A stretch of 64,000 nucleotides of DNA from Candidatus Poseidoniaceae archaeon (lineage in GTDB: Archaea; Thermoplasmatota; Poseidoniia; Poseidoniales; Poseidoniaceae), in the NCBI GenBank assembly GCA_030747695.1, contig JASLKG010000004.1, positions 137,184-201,183 of the forward strand. The letters run 5' to 3'. Both the position numbers and the translations under genes were made by a program. Shown here piece after piece: positions 7,643-15,174 of the stretch; position 1 is the first letter of the stretch; each line of letters begins with the position of its first letter. Below the pieces are notes generated by a model that worked only from the letters and a program-made list of their open reading frames with translations, searched no databases and was not told the origin of the DNA.

Positions 7643-8943
7643 TTAGTATGAATGATTTGCATCTGTCTAGTGATGACAGACAAAGCATAAACTCACACCT
7701 AGATGAATTTACTAGGAGAGTTACAGCAACGTTAATCCTATTCTGTATACTTACGGGGATTTGGTCCTTCTCCATTGATAAAATATTACATTGGCTATTG
7801 CTTAGTTTGGATCCTTGCTCTGGAAGTTGCATTAACATTTTTTCTCCGGATGAATGGGCTGCTACACGCTGGATTTCTGCGGCATTAATTGGTTTGCTAA
7901 CAACTGCACCTTTTGGCATGATGCAGGCGTATAATTTTGCAAGACCCGGACTTTTACCTAGTGAAAGAAGGATGTTTGTAATTTGGATGGTTTTAGTTTG
8001 GAGTATTGGCATAGGAGCTCTATGGGTTACCATTGGTGAATTATTGCCCTGGCTTTACTCAATTGGACACACAACCAATGCTAATGCTGGCTTGACTGGA
8101 AAGTATGATGCCGCACAAATCATTAGAATTTCAATTTCCATATCATGGACAATAATCCTCGTCCTTAGTGCTATCAGTATTGCAATAATTGCTGGGATAA
8201 GCGGATTACTATTTAAGAAAAATGCAAGTTGGTGGAGATTACGTATATATGGGATTATGTTGATGATGTTGTGGTTAATTGTACCAAGCGGATATCCTGG
8301 TTTACTAATATGCCTAAGTCTCATTGCAATTGGAATTGTGGAGATATTGGGGTGGCCTTTTTTCCATGCGGATACACCAACTGGATATGGATTAGAATCT
8401 CTACTCGATAAGGAGGGGAAAATTTGGCGAGTTCTTTATGCCGATTGTAGTTGCTGTGGCACGGTAGATTCAATTACTGCATTACAAGGAATGGGTTCAA
8501 TATATTTCAATGCTGTATGTAGATCTGATTATGAGCAAGACATCTTACTTGATACGATAAAGAGATTCAATGTTAATCGTGTAGTATTTTCTGGATGTGT
8601 CCTTGAGTCTTTACCTCCCTCACTTCTAGATTCTATGCGTTTTCTTGGCGTTGAATTTTCAACACTTAATCTAGCACACATTTCAACAATGCGTACAACA
8701 GGAAATCCCGTTGAACTAGAAATTTCAATGGCTAAATTAACTCAACCGTGGTCGCAGAATAAAGCAAATCATCGTGTCATGAATTTGCTTAGTAATTATG
8801 GTGTTAGGTCTATACATTATGGTAATACCATACCATTTGGATTACAATTAGCTCAATTTGATACGTGGATTTGTGAACCTGACGAATCATTATTGACAAA
8901 AATGCAAGAGATTGGTTTACAACTGATACTACACCACGATTGA
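7639..8943 (+). CDS. TatC-like translocase subunit with C-terminal HdrA-N-like domain
   Basis: 434 residues in two parts. Residues 1-245 match TatC, the receptor of the twin-arginine export pathway for folded proteins. They have HLDEFTRRV at the cytoplasmic N-terminus (Glu23), six hydrophobic helices, and PFGMMQAYNFARPGLLPSERR with the conserved Glu109. Residues 255-434 are soluble and not part of normal TatC. They carry CSCCG at 270-274, then VD, a Cys at 294, and NRVVFSGC at 312-320. This order resembles the N-terminal domain of heterodisulfide reductase HdrA; the resemblance is by eye. The ATG at 7639 overlaps the previous stop (ATGA); ATG 7648 is an alternative. No TatA was seen nearby. 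Confidence 0.7.
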   Translation: MISMNDLHLSSDDRQSINSHLDEFTRRVTATLILFCILTGIWSFSIDKILHWLLLSLDPCSGSCINIFSPDEWAATRWISAALIGLLTTAPFGMMQAYNFARPGLLPSERRMFVIWMVLVWSIGIGALWVTIGELLPWLYSIGHTTNANAGLTGKYDAAQIIRISISISWTIILVLSAISIAIIAGISGLLFKKNASWWRLRIYGIMLMMLWLIVPSGYPGLLICLSLIAIGIVEILGWPFFHADTPTGYGLESLLDKEGKIWRVLYADCSCCGTVDSITALQGMGSIYFNAVCRSDYEQDILLDTIKRFNVNRVVFSGCVLESLPPSLLDSMRFLGVEFSTLNLAHISTMRTTGNPVELEISMAKLTQPWSQNKANHRVMNLLSNYGVRSIHYGNTIPFGLQLAQFDTWICEPDESLLTKMQEIGLQLILHHD

Positions 8944-8974
8944 TTCATAGGTAATAAATGTGGAGAGATTTTTG

Positions 8975-11026
8975 ATGAAGGCTTTCGTTGCATATCCCAT
9001 CGCCCTGATGCTAGCGATGATTTCAATAACTGCATTCATTAATTCAGAATCAATCGATGACTGGTTTAGAGAACATGCAATTATCATCGAAGAGGATGGA
9101 GGGGGTGACCTATTGCCTATTCAAGAAAAAGAAAGGTGGTTAGTGGTGCTCATCGATTTTAGTGATCAAAAGGAACCTGCAGGGTGTGATCAAAATCATG
9201 CATCCAATCTTCTCGACCAAGGTGCAAGTAATCATCTGAAGCAATCGTTTGGAGATCACATTGAATTGCTTGTAGATTATCATGACCAAATAATCACGCC
9301 CGCACACGGTATTTCGTCATATGGCACTGACGTAAACGGTGAACGTGATTCGGGAATAGATGGAAATAATCCTCATACACTTTCCGTTGAAATTGCTGAG
9401 GCCGTGAAAAATAATGTTGATTGGAGCAACTATGATTTAGATGGAGATGGATGGGTTGACCGTTTTTTATTGTTGCACTGTGTGAAGCCCCAAGAGGACA
9501 ATGGGGCTAGCAATTCGATATGGAGCCATTTTGCATCGACAGATGAAACAGTAGAATTACCCGATGGTCTGAAACTTGGACACTATACGATTTCAAGTCA
9601 TAAATCATCAAATAATCTAGGGACAATTATACATGAAATGTACCATCAACTTGGAGGAATTGATTTGTATCCTGTCTCCGATGAAACTGTACAAAATTCA
9701 TGGAAAGGTGTTGGCAAGTGGGACATTATGTCTAGTGGTAATTGGAATGGCGATGGGGCTTGGCCAGCTCTACCAACATCTCCAATGATTGAGTTACTTG
9801 GAGGTGATCGTCATTTGGATGTTGAGTTGGATTGGATAGGTACTGGGAATTGTATTGGACCTGATGTTGATCTTATTGGAATGTCTGAAGGAGGTAAGGC
9901 ATTGAAAATTAAATTAGATTCATCAGAATATGTGTGGGTTGAACTCCGAACTTCACATGGTTTTGATAGTCATCTACCTGGTGAAGGTGTTCTTGTCCTG
10001 AAACAGGATCACTCGGTTGGTGGTGTTGAAGATAATATTGCAAATTCCCATCCAGATAGAGCTTGGTTGAAGGTCATTGAAGCAGACGGTGAGCAGAATC
10101 TAGTATCGGGAACCAATGACGGAGAAGCTAGTGATTTGTTTGGAGATGGAGATTCATTTGGTTCTAGTGGTGATATTATCATTAGGAATCGGGATGGTTT
10201 TAGAGTAGATTGGACAGGAACTGTTTCCATTACAAATGGAACTTATTCTGTCGCATTCGAATCAGAAGGATGTGGTCATGACACTACATTTGATCTACCG
10301 GACCATGGTTCTATTTTAACAGGAGATAGCAACATACCATTTTCAGGTAATTGTGAGGGGTTCAATATGAGTCTGACAAGTAGTGATGGGCGTGAAATAT
10401 CAAGAGAGGGTGATGAATTAAAATTTTCTTCCCCAGGAGTTTCTGGAGTTCTTGGTATAATTACAGGAACTATCAACTGTGCTACTGGTTCGGAATTTGA
10501 CTTGGAACATAAATTCGAGATCATGGGTAATATCCCAATAGAAAGTACATTTGATGCCACAGTGCCAGTCAACATGAAAAGTGATCTAATCATTCCAATA
10601 GAATTTAGAGGAGACGGCCAACAAATTTGGTATGTAGGTGTTGACGGACCACTAGATCGAATTGCAACAACACAACAACAAAAATCATTCTCTCCTGGAG
10701 ATTCTGTAATTCTTAATATTGACCCTGCAGGATTATTGACCCCTGGTATGCGTGCTAATGGTGAAGTAATTCTTGCATCAGATTCAGGCCATAGATATGT
10801 CATCAATGTTGAACTTATAGCAGAAAATGAAAAATTAGACGGTTTCGATGAATGGACTAACCCTGGAACATTAGTGCCCCTTGCAATATTGTTGGCAGCA
10901 ATATGGGTTGTATTAGGAGTCAATTCACCTACCAGGAAGGTGTCTCCTGAACATCAAGAAATTCCAACCTTCTCGGAATATGGCGATGACCCAACCTTTG
11001 TTGACTCCTTCGGCGAGTCTTACTGA
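8975..11026 (+). CDS. Secreted M6-type (immune inhibitor A-like) metalloprotease
   Basis: A 683-residue exported protease. The N-terminal signal anchor is FVAYPIALMLAMISITAFI. The zinc site is HEMYH at residues 220-224, followed by the downstream Gly-Gly-x-Asp and the WDIMSSGNWNGDG stretch typical of the M6 family. A DLDGDGWVD calcium loop precedes the active site. Beta-sandwich domains follow, and a C-terminal membrane helix (TLVPLAILLAAIWVVLGV) anchors it, so it probably degrades proteins at the cell surface. The ATG at 8975 is preferred to a GTG at 8960 because GGAGAG lies 7 bases before it. Its last 102 bases overlap the 3' end of endA on the other strand. Confidence 0.85.
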   Translation: MKAFVAYPIALMLAMISITAFINSESIDDWFREHAIIIEEDGGGDLLPIQEKERWLVVLIDFSDQKEPAGCDQNHASNLLDQGASNHLKQSFGDHIELLVDYHDQIITPAHGISSYGTDVNGERDSGIDGNNPHTLSVEIAEAVKNNVDWSNYDLDGDGWVDRFLLLHCVKPQEDNGASNSIWSHFASTDETVELPDGLKLGHYTISSHKSSNNLGTIIHEMYHQLGGIDLYPVSDETVQNSWKGVGKWDIMSSGNWNGDGAWPALPTSPMIELLGGDRHLDVELDWIGTGNCIGPDVDLIGMSEGGKALKIKLDSSEYVWVELRTSHGFDSHLPGEGVLVLKQDHSVGGVEDNIANSHPDRAWLKVIEADGEQNLVSGTNDGEASDLFGDGDSFGSSGDIIIRNRDGFRVDWTGTVSITNGTYSVAFESEGCGHDTTFDLPDHGSILTGDSNIPFSGNCEGFNMSLTSSDGREISREGDELKFSSPGVSGVLGIITGTINCATGSEFDLEHKFEIMGNIPIESTFDATVPVNMKSDLIIPIEFRGDGQQIWYVGVDGPLDRIATTQQQKSFSPGDSVILNIDPAGLLTPGMRANGEVILASDSGHRYVINVELIAENEKLDGFDEWTNPGTLVPLAILLAAIWVVLGVNSPTRKVSPEHQEIPTFSEYGDDPTFVDSFGESY

Positions 11027-11872
11027 AAGGCAAATACCCTCCCAGTTCTTCGGAGAATCTTCAACCATTTGCATTAACCATGGCGCATGATCCTCATCAA
11101 CTGGAGTAGCATATACACGCCACCTACAACCATATTTGAATCCAGGACGCATCAACAAGCCCCTACTATTCAATTCAGTGAACAAACGTGTGACTTGATT
11201 ATCTTCTCCTGAGAGCCATGATTTTTCATCTTCTCTCAAAAATCGACGTGACATTTGTTCTGTTCCTAAATGTGGATGCTTCTCTTTAGTTGCAGGTGTA
11301 AGCGAACCAACTGGATCTATTTTTGAAAGCCTATACATTGTAACATCCATTTCATCATCTACAATTGCAATTTCGCTCAAGCAATTACCTTCTTGATTTT
11401 CTTGAACCCAAGTTAACAGATCTAGATAGTTCAATTCTTCTGCAGCCCTTGCCCAAATGATTTTTGCCTCGAAAGAACCTTTATTCGGATGGGAATCACG
11501 AGCCCATCTAAACCATTCACTGTCTCGTGGAACCACTTTTTCTCCACCAGATCTTGAAACATCAAATGCAACAGCACGATAGGGGAAAGTTTCATCCTCT
11601 GCTACTCGTTCTGAAAACCAATTTTCACTGATTGGCACATGCCTATGCCAATGACAAAACATTACTTCCTCAGGTGAAAGCAATATACCTCCCTCCACTG
11701 TTATTCCAATCGCAGATTTTTGATGTAATCTGTTGCTCAAAGGCTCGGGAATAAACCACATTCCATCAGAAGATATAGGCTCAGGGTTTTGCTTCGATGG
11801 TGCCCCCTCTGATTTTAAGCCTAAATTGCGCGTTTCGCGGACCCTAGGTTTGCCTCCACGTCCGCCCGCCAT
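10925..11872 (-). CDS. endA: tRNA-splicing endonuclease EndA
   Basis: Cuts the bulge-helix-bulge at exon-intron junctions of precursor tRNAs. The C-terminal domain contains RGLLMRPGFKYGCRWRVY followed by DEDHAPW and GVNKGWVIAI. The catalytic triad is probably Tyr254, His262 and Lys292, with family-like spacing. At 315 residues it is about twice the minimal archaeal subunit, and the N-terminal half looks like a degenerate copy, so it should be the two-repeat (alpha-2 type) form acting as a homodimer. The ATG at 11872 is chosen because it leaves a normal divergent intergenic region; longer frames run into the neighbour. The 3' end overlaps the metalloprotease gene. Confidence 0.82.
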   Translation of the reverse strand: MAGGRGGKPRVRETRNLGLKSEGAPSKQNPEPISSDGMWFIPEPLSNRLHQKSAIGITVEGGILLSPEEVMFCHWHRHVPISENWFSERVAEDETFPYRAVAFDVSRSGGEKVVPRDSEWFRWARDSHPNKGSFEAKIIWARAAEELNYLDLLTWVQENQEGNCLSEIAIVDDEMDVTMYRLSKIDPVGSLTPATKEKHPHLGTEQMSRRFLREDEKSWLSGEDNQVTRLFTELNSRGLLMRPGFKYGCRWRVYATPVDEDHAPWLMQMVEDSPKNWEGICLSVRLAEGVNKGWVIAIFREGWNFLMFRRHLPGR

Positions 11873-11909
11873 GTACAATCGAAAGGGTGTAGGTCTTATG
11901 TGCCTCCCG

Positions 11910-11931
11910 CTCCCTCCCCATAGGGAGGGAG
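11910..11931. promoter_or_regulatory. Perfect 9-bp hairpin at the start of the wHTH gene
   Basis: Inverted repeat CTCCCTCCC-CATA-GGGAGGGAG between divergent endA and the wHTH gene, ending 3 bases before the ATG at 11935. The 3' arm holds the only Shine-Dalgarno-like sequence, so folding would hide it. A TATA-like TCTTATG lies about 25 bases upstream of the centre. It cannot be a terminator, because no gene ends here. Confidence 0.6.
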
Positions 11932-11934
11932 ATA

Positions 11935-12897
11935 ATGGTAGACGGGTATCTCGGGACTCTAACCACTGAAGAAAGGACTCTTCTTCACCTCTTTGATCAC
12001 CCTCTTCCTGAAGGGCAATGGGAAGCACCATCTAGTCTCACTCAAGCTGGCATTTCAGCCTCGGTGCATGTTCAAAGAAAGCATGTCCCGCGTACTCTTA
12101 AACGGCTCGAAGAGAGGGGAGATTTGATTTCAAGCCAACGTCATATCCCTGGTGCCAAACAACGCAGGAAGGTGTACGGATTAACTGCAAATGGAAGAAT
12201 TAGAGCCCAAGAATTACGTGAAAAAATACTTGATAAGGTAGTTATAGAGAATGATGAAAAAGTCAAATTATCATCATTGAGAACTGGAGGACAGTTTACT
12301 CTAGATTTACTTTCACATGTTGATGAGGGTATGAAATTTCATAGTAGCCCTGTTGTTTCTCCTGTTTCAAATCCAGAAGGTGTAGCTAGCCTTGATGCTC
12401 AAGCTGGTGAAGATTTGGTTAGAAGAATGTATGCACGTGCGTGGGAAGATGGGAAAATAACAAAGGATGAGCAACAACTACTTGCTGAAGTTGTGGAATT
12501 TATTGGAATGCATCCAGATCGTGTTCGTAGACTTTCTGATGAAGCTAGGCGCAATGTGGATGCGCCTCCACCAGAAGAAGTCTACCGTGACATGCTTGAA
12601 CAGGCTCTAGTGGATGGTGAAATCATAGATGATGAAATTGCCTTACTAGAAACAATGAGAGAGGCTTATGGTATCGATAAAGAAACTCATCAATCTCTAT
12701 TAAATGAGGCTTTGAGTGAAACCAAATTAGATCAAAAATCTGAAGCTTATCGGGCCACTCTTGTAACTGCATTAGAAGACGGTATGATTACTTCAGATGA
12801 AGATGCTATGTTAGTTACACTTCGTAAGAAATTGGGCATTACAGATTCATTTCACGCTAATGTGTTAGCAGAATTACTTGACAAGAAAAAACAATAA
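11935..12897 (+). CDS. Winged-helix protein with three TerB-like helical repeats
   Basis: 320 residues. Residues 1-100 form a MarR-like winged helix: LTTEERTLLHLF, a recognition segment with KHVPRTLKRLEERGDLISSQ, and a wing RRKVYGLTANGR. Three repeats of about 50 residues follow, each with an acidic helix-loop-helix core (WEDGKITKDEQQLL, LVDGEIIDDEIALL, LEDGMITSDEDAML). The repeats recall TerB/EF-hand-like modules. The protein is probably a DNA-binding regulator that senses a ligand or metal through the repeats, which is an inference. It is the first gene of a unit with the PfkB-like protein (16-base gap) and archease. A hairpin covers its ribosome-binding site. Confidence 0.65.
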   Translation: MVDGYLGTLTTEERTLLHLFDHPLPEGQWEAPSSLTQAGISASVHVQRKHVPRTLKRLEERGDLISSQRHIPGAKQRRKVYGLTANGRIRAQELREKILDKVVIENDEKVKLSSLRTGGQFTLDLLSHVDEGMKFHSSPVVSPVSNPEGVASLDAQAGEDLVRRMYARAWEDGKITKDEQQLLAEVVEFIGMHPDRVRRLSDEARRNVDAPPPEEVYRDMLEQALVDGEIIDDEIALLETMREAYGIDKETHQSLLNEALSETKLDQKSEAYRATLVTALEDGMITSDEDAMLVTLRKKLGITDSFHANVLAELLDKKKQ

Positions 12898-12913
12898 TGA
12901 AGGAGTTATTATT

Positions 12914-13966
12914 ATGGGTATGAATGAAATTGAAAATGAAATCCATGACAGATTATTAAATTTGCAAACTATGATCAAGGAAGTATCTGGAGACATTGTT
13001 TTGGTGGGAGATATAATGCTTGATAGATATATTCACGGATATGCTAACAACCTAAATTCCCGTGCACCCGTCCCTGTCCTCAAAGAAACAAAACGAGATG
13101 ATGATGTTGGTGCTGCCGCTCATGTTGCTAGGGGCCTAGAAAATATTGGTCTTGACGCTTCTCTGTTTGGAGTTGTGGGTGATGATGAGGCGGGAGTTAG
13201 CATCATTGAAGCACTTGAAAAAGAGGGTGTTGAATGTGATGGGATTGCAGTCATAGATGGTAGAACTACTACTGTAAAAACACGACTTATCGCTGGAAGA
13301 GAATATCTTATTACAAATCAACAATTGTTGCTAAGATGGGATATAGAAGATGATAGAGCAATTGATGAAGAAGCACTAGACGAAATCATGGATCAAGCAG
13401 TAAAACGAATTACTAATTCTGATGTTTTGGTTATATCAGATTATGGGCAAGGAGTTGTTACAGACGAGAGTGCTGCACGATTGGTTAATGCTGCAAAAAG
13501 TGCAAAAGTACCAGTTGTATGCGACCCAAAACTGACTGGTTTACATCGTACCAAAGGTGCTGATTGGGTCATATTCCAGACAAGGGGGCTTGATTTAATG
13601 GCAAAAAGAATGGCTTGCAACACTGCATCTGAAGCTGCTGCAATATTAGTCAAAGAAAATCAATGGGGTAATCTCATGGTTTTGCAAGGTGAAAATGGTG
13701 TAATTGTATACACTACAGATGGAGAGATAATTCATGCTACTTGTACGGTAGAACAAGCAAGAGGAGTCATTGGAATAATTGATGCTGCAGGAGTGGCGGT
13801 TTGTGCTGGAGTGAAATTAGGACTATCGCCACTAGATATCGCACACCTTGCTAATGCAGCCTGTGAATGCATAATGTCAAAAGATAATAATTTCACACTC
13901 ACGCGAGAAGATTTGGCAGACAGGTTGGGCGAAGTTGCATGGAGTTTGCAAATATCACAGAGGTGA
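12914..13966 (+). CDS. PfkB/RfaE-like sugar kinase with degenerate motifs
   Basis: A 350-residue ribokinase-fold protein closest by eye to the kinase domain of RfaE/HldE (heptose-7-phosphate kinase): VLVGDIMLDRYIHG, RAPVPVLK and GVVGDDEAG are clear. The motif usually GGAANVA reads GAAAHVA (66-72). The family signature usually D-x-T-G-A-G-D reads G-V-I-G-I-I-D, ending at Asp290. The catalytic Asp is thus present but the glycine-rich anion hole is lost. It may be a weak kinase or a binding/regulatory protein. The ATG at 12914 has AAGGAG 8 bases before it. It is followed 4 bases later by archease. Confidence 0.7.
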   Translation: MGMNEIENEIHDRLLNLQTMIKEVSGDIVLVGDIMLDRYIHGYANNLNSRAPVPVLKETKRDDDVGAAAHVARGLENIGLDASLFGVVGDDEAGVSIIEALEKEGVECDGIAVIDGRTTTVKTRLIAGREYLITNQQLLLRWDIEDDRAIDEEALDEIMDQAVKRITNSDVLVISDYGQGVVTDESAARLVNAAKSAKVPVVCDPKLTGLHRTKGADWVIFQTRGLDLMAKRMACNTASEAAAILVKENQWGNLMVLQGENGVIVYTTDGEIIHATCTVEQARGVIGIIDAAGVAVCAGVKLGLSPLDIAHLANAACECIMSKDNNFTLTREDLADRLGEVAWSLQISQR

Positions 13967-13970
13967 AAGT

Positions 13971-14438
13971 TTGAGCCATTGGGTTCTGCCGACAACCGCA
14001 GATATAGGAATTCGTGCATTTGGCCGTAATAAATCTGATTTATTACGTGAGTTAACACTTGGAATGCAAGGTATTCTGTTGGAAGGAAAACAGGACATTA
14101 ACAGTTTAATGCGCAAAACTGGAAGATGGGAAATAAGCCATTCCGGAGATATTGATTTGTTAGTAATCAAGTGGCTTGACGAAGTCATCTATCGTGCCGA
14201 GGTTTACAATGAATTCCTCGTCGATTGTCAAATAATTTTTCATGAAGATTCGATTAAATCCCAGGTCTCATTTGTCGACAAAAATTTAGTAAAACTCGAA
14301 GTTGAAATAAAAGCTGTAACAACTCATGCCTTTACTTTCCAAAAAGTTGGCACTGGAAAAATTGTAAAATCAGAATGGAAGGAAATTCCCGAATTTACCG
14401 GCCCAGGATGGCATGCTGATGTCATATTTGACATTTGA
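13971..14438 (+). CDS. Archease (RtcB cofactor)
   Basis: Archease activates the RNA ligase RtcB, promoting its guanylylation and multiple turnover during tRNA exon joining; rtcB itself is at 54.8 kb. The signature at the N-terminus is TTADIGIRAFG, and the C-terminus ends WHADVIFDI with the terminal Asp typical of the calcium site. Length is 155 residues, normal for the family. The start is a TTG at 13971 with GAGGTGA 5 bases upstream, overlapping the kinase stop. An ATG at 13935 would add 12 non-family residues and overlap the kinase. Last gene of the wHTH-kinase-archease unit and adjacent to the SRP RNA, which is on the other strand. Confidence 0.87.
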   Translation: MSHWVLPTTADIGIRAFGRNKSDLLRELTLGMQGILLEGKQDINSLMRKTGRWEISHSGDIDLLVIKWLDEVIYRAEVYNEFLVDCQIIFHEDSIKSQVSFVDKNLVKLEVEIKAVTTHAFTFQKVGTGKIVKSEWKEIPEFTGPGWHADVIFDI

Positions 14439-14446
14439 ATGTAGGT

Positions 14447-14742
14447 GGGATTACCAAAGGTGGACTCTCGTACCCATGAGCCAAATCTACAGACTTCCTC
14501 CGTCCCGTTACCCCACGGCACCCATGGCCCCAGGTAGGGCTGCTCCGTTCCCGGCCTGACCTGATCCCCCGGTTATTCGATTCCCGACTCCTTCCGGCTT
14601 CGGTTCATGACACCCGGGTCACGTGGGGGCGAGACATCGACGTCCGCCTGTAGGAACCCATGAGCCGGCTGAGCCGCCCCTTGGTGTTCGGACCGCCATT
14701 TGCGATTTGCGGAAGAGGGCACGCAAACTCCCCTCCTATCCC
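14447..14742 (-). ncRNA. Signal recognition particle RNA (archaeal 7S RNA)
   Basis: This 343-base gap without a protein gene is strikingly GC-rich compared with its surroundings. On the minus strand it contains GGTCAGGCCGGGAACGGAGC followed by AGCC, the conserved helix 8 tip that binds SRP54. The flanks fold as a long helix 5 (CCCCACG with CGTGGGG, GGGTG with the opposite strand). The Alu region upstream has GTCCG/CGGAC and TTTGCG/CGCAAA stems. The termini pair as GGGAT (14738-14742) with ATCCC (14447-14451), which I used to set the ends; they may be off by several bases. About 296 nt, normal for archaeal SRP RNA. It directs membrane-protein and secretory traffic. Confidence 0.87.
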
Positions 14743-14781
14743 GTATACGCGTGATACACGACTGTTTTGAATCCACCGGAA

Positions 14782-15174
14782 TTACTCTTCATTGGCTTCT
14801 TCGTATTTTGAGGGGCAACTAGTTTTGATTACTTTCGCTTCAAATACCCATTCATCCCCTGATTTGATCAAGATTCCTTCAGCATAAACGGTCCTATTAT
14901 CATCCAGACCACCTGTAGTTTGAGCAGCTTGTAAATGTTCAATCAATAAATTTGAGGCTGTACCATGAATAATGAATGTGTAATTGGCCTCGTCAATACT
15001 ACCGTCAACGACCTCGCCCCTTATTGCAATGTTACGCCCCACAAAATCCTCGGGGTTGTCCATGATTTCATCTACACTTCTAGTAGGTTCAGGTGCTTCA
15101 AGAAGAAATGTTGCAGCAAGCAATCCTGTCAATATGCCTCCAAACAAGAGTAAACGTCCTCGTCTTGTTAGCAT
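14782..15174 (-). CDS. ccmE: CcmE-type heme chaperone with CxxxY motif
   Basis: A 130-residue protein with an N-terminal membrane anchor (LLLFGGILTGLLAATFLL) and an external OB-fold, the architecture of CcmE, which carries heme to apocytochromes c. The region after the anchor matches the family: a PSE-like helix with NPEDFVGRNIAIRGEVVDGS, then VYAEGILIKSGDEWVFEAKVIKTSCPSKYE. The heme-attachment site, His-x-x-x-Tyr in most bacteria, is Cys120-Pro-Ser-Lys-Tyr124, the Cys variant known from archaea and some sulfate reducers. The ATG follows the pyrD stop with no gap, so it is co-transcribed with pyrD. No other ccm gene is in the window. Confidence 0.75.
   Translation of the reverse strand: MLTRRGRLLLFGGILTGLLAATFLLEAPEPTRSVDEIMDNPEDFVGRNIAIRGEVVDGSIDEANYTFIIHGTASNLLIEHLQAAQTTGGLDDNRTVYAEGILIKSGDEWVFEAKVIKTSCPSKYEEANEE

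Noticed and set aside
14573-14776. Open frame on the minus strand in the GC-rich gap
   Set aside because: It lies within the SRP RNA; the conserved helix 8 sequence and paired stems explain the region better than a protein.
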